NCBI RefSeq assembly: GCF_001006045.1 | Contig: NZ_CP011267.1 | Span: 806,001 to 870,000, forward strand | Length of the DNA: 64,000 nucleotides | Origin: Geoglobus ahangari | GTDB lineage: Archaea; Halobacteriota; Archaeoglobi; Archaeoglobales; Archaeoglobaceae | Direction of reading: 5' to 3' | Part shown: in pieces, positions 7,846-15,015 of the stretch | How the letters are laid out: each line of letters starts with the position of its first letter | Position numbering within the stretch: position 1 is the stretch's first letter | Made by a program: the position numbers and the translations under genes | Notes under the pieces: model-generated | The model's input: only the letters and a program-made list of their open reading frames with translations | What the model was told of the DNA's origin: nothing | The model's database searches: none

Positions 7846-9081
7846 ATGATTGACAGTAATATTTTCGAGAAGATGCTCAGAAAAACGAGGATTTTCAAAA
7901 ACAGGGATGTGCTGAGGCACTCTTACACCCCCGAGTATCTGCCCCACAGGAAGGAGCAGATAGAGGCGATAGCTTCCATTCTTCTCCCGGCCCTTCACGG
8001 CGAAACACCCTCAAACATTCTGATTTACGGTAAGACCGGAACCGGAAAGACCGCGACTGTAAAGTTTGTGGGGAGGCAGCTGGAGGAAGCGAGCAGGAAG
8101 ATGAATGTGCACTGCTACGTGCACTACCTCAACTGCGAGATCATTGACACGCAGTACCGAGTCCTCGCCACACTCGCGAAGGTTCTCGGTAAGAGCGTGC
8201 CCATGACCGGATGGCCGACGGATCAAGTTTACGAGGAGCTCAAGGAGGCGATAGACGCGAGGGATCAGACCATCATCATTGTGCTGGACGAGATAGACAA
8301 GCTCGTGAAGAAGGGCGATGACGTTCTCTACAACCTGTCGAGGATAAACTCAGAGCTCGAGAACGCGAGGGTAAGTCTGATAGGCATATCAAACGACCTG
8401 AAGTTCAAGAACTTTCTGGATCCGAGAGTTCTGAGCTCCCTCAGCGAGGAGGAGATCGTTTTTCCACCATACAACGCCACCCAGCTTGAGGACATACTTG
8501 CCCAGAGGGCAGAGCTTGCTTTTCACGAGGGTGTTCTTGATGAAGGAGTCATCCCATACTGCGCCGCTCTTGCCGCGCAGGAGCATGGAGACGCGAGGAA
8601 AGCCCTCGACCTGCTAAGGATAAGCGGAGAGATCGCTGAAGCGAACAACGACAGCGTGGTGACCAAGGAGCACGTCAAGGAGGCAGTCAGGAAGATGGAG
8701 TGTGACCACATAATCGAGGCGGTCAAGACCCTCCCCAACCAGAGCAAGCTCGTCCTCTACGCCATGATAGTCCTGCACACGAGCGGAAAGAGGAAGTTCA
8801 CGACGGGAGAGGTCTACGCGGTTTACAAGTCTCTCTGCAGAAAGATCGGGATGGACGTGCTGACCCAGAGGAGGGTGAGCGACCTCATATCTGAGCTTGA
8901 CATGCTCGGCATAATAAACTCCATAATAATCTCAAAGGGGAGGTACGGCAGGACGAGGGAGATAAAGCTCGACATCCCCATCGACGCGGTCAGGGAGGTA
9001 ATTCTGGACGACTACAGGTTTGAGGTGCTTAGGAGGTACGAGGGGGCGTTCGCGAACTCCTCCCTCGACTACTTCGGGTAG
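7846..9081 (+). CDS. Orc1/Cdc6 replication initiator
   Basis: 411 residues. An AAA+ ATPase domain occupies about residues 15-280: Walker A GKTGTGKTA, Walker B IIVLDEIDKL, sensor region SLIGISNDL, and arginine-rich LDPRVLSSL. The C-terminal 100 residues are a winged helix (VYAVYKSLCRKIG, QRRVSDLISELDMLGII). Archaeal Orc1/Cdc6 proteins bind origin recognition boxes and load MCM. The ATG at 7846 was chosen because GAGGTG ends five bases before it; a GTG at 7840 falls inside that site. The gene is preceded by an AT-rich gap with a perfect dyad, which makes the region a candidate origin or self-control site. It converges with the PfkB kinase, overlapping by 13 bp. Confidence 0.93.
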   Translation: MIDSNIFEKMLRKTRIFKNRDVLRHSYTPEYLPHRKEQIEAIASILLPALHGETPSNILIYGKTGTGKTATVKFVGRQLEEASRKMNVHCYVHYLNCEIIDTQYRVLATLAKVLGKSVPMTGWPTDQVYEELKEAIDARDQTIIIVLDEIDKLVKKGDDVLYNLSRINSELENARVSLIGISNDLKFKNFLDPRVLSSLSEEEIVFPPYNATQLEDILAQRAELAFHEGVLDEGVIPYCAALAAQEHGDARKALDLLRISGEIAEANNDSVVTKEHVKEAVRKMECDHIIEAVKTLPNQSKLVLYAMIVLHTSGKRKFTTGEVYAVYKSLCRKIGMDVLTQRRVSDLISELDMLGIINSIIISKGRYGRTREIKLDIPIDAVREVILDDYRFEVLRRYEGAFANSSLDYFG

Positions 9082-9944
9082 CTCTCAATGAATTCATCCA
9101 GATCCTCTTTTTTTGGGAAGTTCCTCGCCCCCAGCCTCTGTATGTTGTGGCAGGCCGTGAAGTTCCCCGCTGCAAGGCAGACTTCCAGCCCGTGCCCGGA
9201 CATCATGGCGTAGAGAAATCCGGCTGCAAACGCATCCCCAGCCCCTGTTGTGTCCACGACCTCACACTCGAGCGCTGGAACCCTTGTTCTCTCACCATTG
9301 CGAATCGCCATGCTTCCCTCCTTGCCGAGCGTTATGACCGTTAGCTCAACCATCTGCTCTATCCCTCTGAGCATCTCGTACTCGTCCCTTGAGAGGAAGA
9401 CGATGTCCGTGTTTTTCAGGAGAGGTGAGAGCGCCTCAAGCCCGAGCTTTGAGTAGGGGTAGCCCGGGTTCAGCACAACAGTCTTCCCGTGCTCCTTTGC
9501 CCTCTCAGCTATTGTGATGTGCGCGTTTAGGCTACCCTCGAACGGGAACGGGTCGAGGTAGAAGTACTCACCCCAGCTGTAGTGCTCGTCCCTTAGGTAG
9601 GGATAAAACCTCCCGGCTGCATTTGGGAAGACGAAGAACGTCCTCTCTCCATGCCTGTCAACGTACACGTCCACCCTGCCGGTCTCGCACTCCAGAACCT
9701 CGAAAACGCACTCAACCCCAGCCCTCTCCATCTCCGTCCTGTAGAACTCTCCGTCCTCGTCATCCCCTATGGTCGAGAAAAATCTGGTTCTGACACCAAA
9801 GAGGGACAGGCCGTAGATCACGTTCCCTGCAGCGCCCCCTGCGTGCTTCTCAGACCTCCTCACTATCGCCTGCCCACCTCTCGGGGGAAAATCGTCTATC
9901 AGGCATATCCTGTCCACGAGGGCTGGCCCAACGCCGGAGATCAT
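9069..9944 (-). CDS. PfkB-family carbohydrate/nucleoside kinase
   Basis: 291 residues. PfkB signatures are clear: an early Gly-rich block (KHAGGAAGNVIYGLSLFG), the lid region, and the C-terminal anion-hole motif DTTGAGDAFAAGF with the catalytic Asp. Family members phosphorylate ribose, adenosine, fructose, KDG or similar; the particular substrate cannot be fixed from sequence by eye. The acidic YVDRHGERTFFVFPN stretch is common to ribokinase and adenosine-kinase-like proteins. Leaderless start: TTTAAAAC at 9967-9974 is about 27 bp before the ATG at 9944, with no Shine-Dalgarno site. Confidence 0.85.
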   Translation of the reverse strand: MISGVGPALVDRICLIDDFPPRGGQAIVRRSEKHAGGAAGNVIYGLSLFGVRTRFFSTIGDDEDGEFYRTEMERAGVECVFEVLECETGRVDVYVDRHGERTFFVFPNAAGRFYPYLRDEHYSWGEYFYLDPFPFEGSLNAHITIAERAKEHGKTVVLNPGYPYSKLGLEALSPLLKNTDIVFLSRDEYEMLRGIEQMVELTVITLGKEGSMAIRNGERTRVPALECEVVDTTGAGDAFAAGFLYAMMSGHGLEVCLAAGNFTACHNIQRLGARNFPKKEDLDEFIESYPK

Positions 9945-10040
9945 CGCGGAACTCTTGCTTCAGACCTTTAAAACTTTTTATCACCTCACGCTTCTGCCCA
10001 TCAAAATCCTTATATTTCGAAAGCTTGTCTGAGCAGATAC

Positions 10041-10088
10041 TTTTAAATAACCTTGCTCTCACGCTGAAAAGCTGGCAGTAATGGTGAT
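10041..10088 (+). promoter_or_regulatory. Promoter and ribosome binding site of the ribosomal operon
   Basis: TTTTAAATAA at 10041-10050 is the likely TATA box for the rpl18e operon. GGTGAT at 10083-10088 sits five bases before the rpl18e ATG at 10094, so this message has a leader, unlike many neighbours. Confidence 0.6.
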
Positions 10089-10093
10089 AGAAG

Positions 10094-10471
10094 ATGAGCA
10101 GGATTAGGAGATTGCAGAGGAGGAAGAGCAACCCGAATCTCGTCAGGCTGATAGACGACCTGCTGAAGACATCGGCAGAAAAGGAGGCCAAGGTGTGGAA
10201 GGACATCGCAGAGAGGCTTGCGAAGCCACTCAGGAACTACGCTGAGGTGAACGTGGGCAAGCTCGAGAGGTATGCGAGGGAGGACGAGATGGTCATCATT
10301 CCCGGCAAGGTGCTCGGAGGCGGAGAGATCAGCAAGGCTCTGACTGTTGCTGCCTGGAGGTTCAGCGAGTCTGCGAGGAGGAAGATAGAGGCCGCTGGTG
10401 GCAGGTGCATATCCCTTCACGAGGCTTTAAAGGAAAATCCTGAGGGTAAGAAGGTCAGGATAATGGTGTGA
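10094..10471 (+). CDS. rpl18e: Large ribosomal subunit protein L18e (eL18)
   Basis: 125 residues. Matches archaeal L18e from end to end: RKSNPNLVRLIDDLLK, VNVGKLERYAREDEMVIIPGKVLGGGEI and the VAAWRFSESARRKIEAAGG block. It opens the conserved euryarchaeal operon rpl18e-rpl13-rps9-rpoN-rpoK-eno-rps2, all on the plus strand here. A GGTGAT site precedes the ATG. In many euryarchaea rpoD lies directly upstream; here a divergent sugar kinase takes that place. Confidence 0.96.
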   Translation: MSRIRRLQRRKSNPNLVRLIDDLLKTSAEKEAKVWKDIAERLAKPLRNYAEVNVGKLERYAREDEMVIIPGKVLGGGEISKALTVAAWRFSESARRKIEAAGGRCISLHEALKENPEGKKVRIMV

Positions 10472-10482
10472 GGTGAACCTTA

Positions 10483-10956
10483 ATGAGCGTTAATGTGGAG
10501 AGGGTTCTCAGAACTCTTGGTGATGATTACAGGGTTATAGATGCCTCGGGGCACATTCTCGGCAGGCTTTCCAGCTACATAGCCAAGAGGCTTCTTGAGG
10601 GTGAGAGAATAGTGGTGGTGAACGCGGAGAAGGCGATAATCACGGGCAGCCCGGAGAACGTGTTCGAGAGGTACAAGGAGAAGTACGACAGGGGCAGCAA
10701 GGAGAAGGGCCCGTACTTCCCGAGGCACCCGGAGAAGATCTTCAAGAGAACCGTCAGGGGGATGCTCCCCTGGAAGAGCAGGAGGGGTAGAGAGGCTTAC
10801 AGAAGGCTCAGGGTGTTCATGGGCGTGCCCGAGCAGCTCAAGGACAGGGAGTTCGAGAAGGTTGATGTCGCGCTGTATGAGAAGGTTTCAAAAACCGAGA
10901 AGTACGTATACCTTGAGGACGTCAGCAGGTATCTGGGCTACGAGGTGAGAGCGTGA
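10483..10956 (+). CDS. rpl13: Large ribosomal subunit protein L13 (uL13)
   Basis: 157 residues. Diagnostic motifs: [18 protein letters not shown] near the start, [20 protein letters not shown] in the centre, and [13 protein letters not shown] at the end. A GAGGTGAACC sequence overlapping the preceding rpl18e stop serves as ribosome binding site. Overlaps rps9 by 4 bp. Confidence 0.96.
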   Translation: MSVNVERVLRTLGDDYRVIDASGHILGRLSSYIAKRLLEGERIVVVNAEKAIITGSPENVFERYKEKYDRGSKEKGPYFPRHPEKIFKRTVRGMLPWKSRRGREAYRRLRVFMGVPEQLKDREFEKVDVALYEKVSKTEKYVYLEDVSRYLGYEVRA

Positions 10957-11351
10957 AGGTAGTGGTTACGAGCGGAAAGAGGAAGACAGCAATAGCGAGG
11001 GCAACTGCAAGGCCCGGAAAGGGCAGGATAAGAATAAACAAGGTTCCTGTGGAGATAATTCAGCCCGAGATGATCAGACTCAAGATAATGGAGCCCATCA
11101 TGATCGCCAAGGATCTCGTCAATCAGGTTGACATCGATGTCAAGGTTGAGGGCGGCGGAGTGATGGGGCAGGCAGAGGCAGCGAGAACAGCAATCGCAAG
11201 GGCTCTGCTCGAGTTCTCTGGAGATCCGGAGCTCAAGAGGGCATTCCTCGAGTACGACAGAACCCTGCTCGTCAACGACGTTAGAAGGAAGGAGCCGAAG
11301 AAACAGGGAGGCAGGGGAGCGAGAAAGAGGAGGCAGACCTCATACAGGTGA
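10953..11351 (+). CDS. rps9: Small ribosomal subunit protein S9 (uS9)
   Basis: 132 residues with a GTG start overlapping the rpl13 stop (GTGA). Family motifs: [20 protein letters not shown] at the front and a basic tail ending KRRQTSYR, the conserved C-terminus that reaches the ribosomal P-site in S9 proteins. Standard length and context. Confidence 0.97.
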   Translation: MKVVVTSGKRKTAIARATARPGKGRIRINKVPVEIIQPEMIRLKIMEPIMIAKDLVNQVDIDVKVEGGGVMGQAEAARTAIARALLEFSGDPELKRAFLEYDRTLLVNDVRRKEPKKQGGRGARKRRQTSYR

Positions 11352-11358
11352 TTTTTTC

Positions 11359-11559
11359 ATGTTTCCCGTAAGATGCTTCACCTGCGGGGCCGTTATAGCC
11401 CACAGGTATGAGGAGTACAAGGCCCTCCTCGACGAGGGCAAGACGCCGAAGGAGGCTCTGGACGAGCTTGGGATAAACAGGTACTGCTGCAGGAGGATGT
11501 TTCTGACGTACAAGTCCGTGATTAAGGAGTTTGCCAGGTACCATGGGGCCGTGGGGTAG
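11359..11559 (+). CDS. rpoN: DNA-directed RNA polymerase subunit N (Rpb10)
   Basis: 66 residues. Rpo10/Rpb10 zinc-bundle motifs are present: FPVRCFTCG (CxxC) and YCCRRMF (CC) with the intervening LGINR. It is a small structural subunit of archaeal RNA polymerase. Its last codons, encoding Gly-Ala-Val-Gly and the TAG stop, lie inside the tRNA-Pro gene that starts at 11545, so 15 bases are shared between protein and tRNA genes on the same strand. Confidence 0.97.
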   Translation: MFPVRCFTCGAVIAHRYEEYKALLDEGKTPKEALDELGINRYCCRRMFLTYKSVIKEFARYHGAVG

Positions 11560-11618
11560 CCTGGTCATCCTGCGGCGTTCGGGACGCCGTGACCCGAGTT
11601 CAAATCTCGGCGGCCCCA
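11545..11618 (+). tRNA. tRNA-Pro (anticodon CGG)
   Basis: Acceptor stem GGGGCCG (11545-11551) pairs exactly with CGGCCCC (11611-11617), followed by discriminator A. The anticodon stem CGGCG/CGCCG encloses loop UUCGGGA, giving CGG, which reads the proline codon CCG. The T arm CCGAG-UUCAAAU-CUCGG is regular. CCA is not encoded and no intron is seen. The 5' fifteen bases overlap the end of rpoN, so releasing the tRNA 5' end by RNase P from a shared transcript would cut the rpoN message just before its stop codon. Confidence 0.95.
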
Positions 11619-11638
11619 TTTTAAAGGGGTGATGGCGT

Positions 11639-11860
11639 TTGAAAAAAGTGTTCCCGTTCGAGTACACGAGATTTGAGAAGGCGAGAATTATCGGGGCGAG
11701 GGCGCTCCAGATCGCCATGGGCGCCCCCGTCCTTATTGACACTCAGAGTAAAAACCCCCTCGACATAGCAAAGGAGGAGTTTGAGAGGGGCGTCATTCCG
11801 ATAACCGTTAAGAGGAGGAGCAACGCGTTTGTCTGGCTCAGGAGGTATGACCTCTTCTGA
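11639..11860 (+). CDS. rpoK: DNA-directed RNA polymerase subunit K (Rpb6)
   Basis: 73 residues. [20 protein letters not shown] and [10 protein letters not shown] are hallmark Rpb6/RpoK sequences; the subunit stabilises the polymerase assembly. The only nearby in-frame start is TTG at 11639, because TGA lies in frame at 11630-11632; GGGTGATG just upstream provides a ribosome binding site. It lies 20 bp downstream of the tRNA-Pro gene, in the same operon. Confidence 0.95.
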   Translation: MKKVFPFEYTRFEKARIIGARALQIAMGAPVLIDTQSKNPLDIAKEEFERGVIPITVKRRSNAFVWLRRYDLF

Positions 11861-11869
11861 GGTGGTGTC

Positions 11870-13072
11870 ATGATAATCGAGGATGTTCAGTACAGGATAG
11901 TCTTCGACAGCAGGGGCAGGGAGACTGTGGAGTGTGAGGTGGTAACTGAGGAAAGCGTAGGCAGGGCGATGGCTCCGAGCGGAGCCTCGACCGGCAGTGA
12001 GGAAGCTGTTGCCGTGGATCCATTCAAAATAGAGGAGATCGAGGACAGGGTCTCGAGAGCGCTCATAGGAATCAGCGTCTTCGACCAGAGGGAGGTTGAC
12101 CGCGCCCTCAGGGAGGAGGACGGGACGGAGAACTTCTCGAGCATAGGCGGAAACTTCGCCATCACGGCAAGCATAGCCACCGCAAAGGCAGCTGCCAACG
12201 CCCTCGGCATACCCCTCTTCCAGTACCTCGCTGGCGCGCTCGCGGAAACTCTTCCCTATCCTCTCGGCAACGTCATAGGCGGTGGAGCTCACGCTGAGGG
12301 ATCCACGAGCATTCAGGAGTTCCTGATAATTCCTGTTGGTGCAGAGTCCTTCTTCGAGGCCCAGTACATCAACACGAGGGTTCACATGCAGCTGAAGAAG
12401 ATCTTCAAGGAGAGAGGGATTTTCGCTGCCAAGGGTGATGAGGGTGCCTGGGCGGCGCAGATAACAGACGAGCAGGCCTTCGAGATACTCAGCGAGGCCA
12501 TTTCAAGGGTGGAGGACGAGCACGGAGTTAAGGTGAGGATGGGCGTGGATGTTGCCGCGACCGAGCTCTGGGACGGGGAGCGATACGTCTACAAGGACAG
12601 GAAGCTCACGAAGGAGGAGCAGATAAGCTATATAGCCGAGCTGGTGGACAGGTACGAGCTACTCTACGTGGAGGATCCCCTTCAGGAGAACGACTTTGAG
12701 GGCTTCGCCGAGCTGACGAAGCAGGTTAGGGCAATGGTGTGCGGGGATGATCTGCTTGTAACAAACGTCAGGAGGATTGAGAGGGCGATAGAGCTCTCGT
12801 CCGTCAACACCGTTTTGATAAAGCCGAACCAGATCGGAACGCTCTCCGACACAGCAGATGCGGTCAGGCTGGCCAAGTCGAGGAACTGGGACGTCGTCGT
12901 CTCCCACAGGAGCGGGGAGACGGAGGACGAGGGGCTTGCCCATCTTTCAGTGGCGTTCAACGCAACATTAATAAAGACGGGCGTTGTTGGTGGGGAGAGA
13001 ATTGCCAAGCTCAACGAGCTAATCAGGATTGAAGAGATGATTGACGCCAAAATGGCTGAAATAAGGTGGTAA
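11870..13072 (+). CDS. eno: Enolase
   Basis: 400 residues. Converts 2-phosphoglycerate to phosphoenolpyruvate. Signatures: the DSRGRETVE opening, the mobile loop [18 protein letters not shown], metal ligands in [21 protein letters not shown] and [10 protein letters not shown], the catalytic Lys in [10 protein letters not shown], and SHRSGETED. Slightly shorter than the common 415-430 residues. GGTGGTG precedes the ATG. The position between rpoK and rps2 is conserved in euryarchaea. Confidence 0.97.
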   Translation: MIIEDVQYRIVFDSRGRETVECEVVTEESVGRAMAPSGASTGSEEAVAVDPFKIEEIEDRVSRALIGISVFDQREVDRALREEDGTENFSSIGGNFAITASIATAKAAANALGIPLFQYLAGALAETLPYPLGNVIGGGAHAEGSTSIQEFLIIPVGAESFFEAQYINTRVHMQLKKIFKERGIFAAKGDEGAWAAQITDEQAFEILSEAISRVEDEHGVKVRMGVDVAATELWDGERYVYKDRKLTKEEQISYIAELVDRYELLYVEDPLQENDFEGFAELTKQVRAMVCGDDLLVTNVRRIERAIELSSVNTVLIKPNQIGTLSDTADAVRLAKSRNWDVVVSHRSGETEDEGLAHLSVAFNATLIKTGVVGGERIAKLNELIRIEEMIDAKMAEIRW

Positions 13073-13074
13073 AG

Positions 13075-13701
13075 ATGATAAAGGAAAAAGAGGGCATGAT
13101 GAGGGAAGCAGAGGAGGGGTACGAGTACCTCGTACCTCCGGACGAGTACCTCGCGGCAGGAGTGCACATTGGAACACAGATAAAGACGGGCGACATGAAG
13201 AAGTTCATCTACAAGGTCAGGCCGGATGGACTTTATGTCCTTGACATAAGGATTCTCGACGAGAGGCTGAAGCTCGCAGGGAAGCTCCTTGCACGCTACA
13301 ACCCATCAAAGATTCTTGTGGTGGCTGCGAGGCAGTACGGCCAGAAGCCCGTGACGATGTTTGCAAAGGTTACTGGGGCTGACTACGTCATAGAGCGCTT
13401 CGTCCCCGGCACGCTCACCAATCCTGCCATCAAGGAGTACAGGGAGCCAGACATTGTGGTTGTCACCGACCCTGCCATAGACTCGCAGGCAGTTGATGAG
13501 GCCACCGACATAGGTATCCCTGTGGTGGCTCTGTGCGACTCCAACAACAGCGTCGCAAACGTGGACTTCGTCATTCCTACGAACAACAAGGGAAGGAAGG
13601 CTCTGGCGCTGGTTTACTGGATTCTGGCGAGAGAGGTGCTCAAGAACCGCGGTTTTACCGAGTTTCCGTACAGCGTCGAGGACTTTGAGGCTGAAATTTA
13701 A
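13075..13701 (+). CDS. rps2: Small ribosomal subunit protein S2 (uS2)
   Basis: 208 residues from ATG 13075, preceded by AAGGTGGT that overlaps the eno stop; a GTG at 13066 falls within that site and is less likely. S2 motifs: [44 protein letters not shown], and the closing [12 protein letters not shown]. The acidic N-terminal tail is typical of archaeal S2. This is the last gene of the ribosomal operon. Confidence 0.96.
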   Translation: MIKEKEGMMREAEEGYEYLVPPDEYLAAGVHIGTQIKTGDMKKFIYKVRPDGLYVLDIRILDERLKLAGKLLARYNPSKILVVAARQYGQKPVTMFAKVTGADYVIERFVPGTLTNPAIKEYREPDIVVVTDPAIDSQAVDEATDIGIPVVALCDSNNSVANVDFVIPTNNKGRKALALVYWILAREVLKNRGFTEFPYSVEDFEAEI

Positions 13702-13748
13702 TCCTTTCACAAACAATTTTGATATTATATTTTGGGCAGGCGAAAGTG

Positions 13749-13754
13749 TAAATA
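13749..13754 (+). promoter_or_regulatory. Probable TATA element of mre11 operon
   Basis: TAAATA lies about 25 bp before the GTG at 13777, with no Shine-Dalgarno site between, so the operon is probably leaderless. Confidence 0.4.
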
Positions 13755-13776
13755 CCTGCTCGACCCTCTTTTCCAT

Positions 13777-15015
13777 GTGAGATTTGCTCACCTCGCAGAT
13801 GTTCATCTTGGCTACAGGCAGTACGGCAGTGAGGAGAGGGCTCTCGACTTCGCTCAGGCCTTCAAGAAGGCGGTGGAGTTTGCTGAAGAGCAGAACGTCG
13901 ATTTCATGCTCATAGCCGGTGATCTGTTTCACAAGAAGAGCGAGATGGATCCCGTGACCCTCGCGCAGGCAACCGTGGTTCTCGAGAGGACTGGGTGTCA
14001 GGTCATTGCGGTCGAGGGGAACCACGACTCAACGTACTTCAGGGAGAGGTTCACGTGGATGGACTACCTGAGCTCTCAGGGGCTCGTGGTCAACCTGAAA
14101 CCCTCTTTTGCAGGTGGAGAGATGGAGGTTGAGGAGTGGGACGGAAGGAGCGGGGCGTACATCGACGTTGGGGATGCGAGGGTGTACGGGCTGAAGTACT
14201 ATGGGATGCTCACCGAGAAAATTCTCGACTCCTACCTGCCTCACGTTGTGGGCGATGGATTTACGATCTTCATGTCCCACTTCGGCGTTGAGGGCTACAT
14301 GAACATCTACGGCTGCATAAACTCCGAGAGACTCCACGTCCACAGGGAGAGGATAGATTATGTTGCCCTCGGGCACATCCACAAGAAGTACGTGGAGGAC
14401 GACTTCATATTCAACCCCGGAAGCTTGGAGAGCTGCGACCTCAACGAGTATCGCTTTGAGAAGGGCATTTTTCTGGTTGAATACGACGGCGAGCTGAGCT
14501 ACAGGCACGTCAGCTCCTTCTACAGGCCGAGGGTTTTCAGGGTGATCGAGCTAAACTTTGAAGACTACTCGAGCCTCAGGGAGAGGCTGCTGAGGGAGAG
14601 GGGGGAGGGAAAAGAGGTGGTGCACCTCAGGATAAGCACTGACAGGAACATCGACAGGGAGAAGATTGAGGGGATCGCGAGGGAGACTCTGAATCCGCTC
14701 GTTCTGAGGGTTGAGGTTGATTACTCACGAGGAGTTCTGCAGGCCACGAACCTCTCTGTCTCATCCAGAAAGGAGATAGAGAGGAGCGTCATCTCCGCTA
14801 TACTGAAGGGATTCGGGTATGAGGACATAGCCGAGGAGGTGCTCAGGCTCAAGGAGCTGTTCGTGGAAGGGAGGATTGAGGCTGTGGATGATATAGTCAC
14901 GGCCATAATCTCCGAGAAGGTTGAGGAGGCAAGGGAGGAGCTTAAGAGGGAGGAAAGGGAGTTCGAAACTGCTGAAGACGGCGAAGAAGAGTGGAGGTGG
15001 TGGGAGGCGGGATGA
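13777..15015 (+). CDS. mre11: DNA double-strand break repair nuclease Mre11
   Basis: 412 residues from the GTG at 13777, where homology begins (RFAHLADVHLGY); the frame stays open upstream without conserved residues. All five phosphodiesterase motifs are seen: LADVHLG, AGDLFH, EGNHD, MSHFGV and LGHIHKKY. The C-terminal 150 residues include the Rad50-binding region. Mre11 with Rad50 resects DNA ends using Mn-dependent endo- and exonuclease activity. Its stop overlaps the rad50 start (ATGA), and NurA and HerA follow in the same operon, the standard archaeal end-resection set. Confidence 0.95.
   Translation: MRFAHLADVHLGYRQYGSEERALDFAQAFKKAVEFAEEQNVDFMLIAGDLFHKKSEMDPVTLAQATVVLERTGCQVIAVEGNHDSTYFRERFTWMDYLSSQGLVVNLKPSFAGGEMEVEEWDGRSGAYIDVGDARVYGLKYYGMLTEKILDSYLPHVVGDGFTIFMSHFGVEGYMNIYGCINSERLHVHRERIDYVALGHIHKKYVEDDFIFNPGSLESCDLNEYRFEKGIFLVEYDGELSYRHVSSFYRPRVFRVIELNFEDYSSLRERLLRERGEGKEVVHLRISTDRNIDREKIEGIARETLNPLVLRVEVDYSRGVLQATNLSVSSRKEIERSVISAILKGFGYEDIAEEVLRLKELFVEGRIEAVDDIVTAIISEKVEEAREELKREEREFETAEDGEEEWRWWEAG

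Noticed and set aside
13732-13776. Upstream TTG start for mre11
   Set aside because: The extra residues are not conserved, there is no ribosome binding site, and a TATA-like element lies inside this stretch at the right distance for the GTG at 13777.
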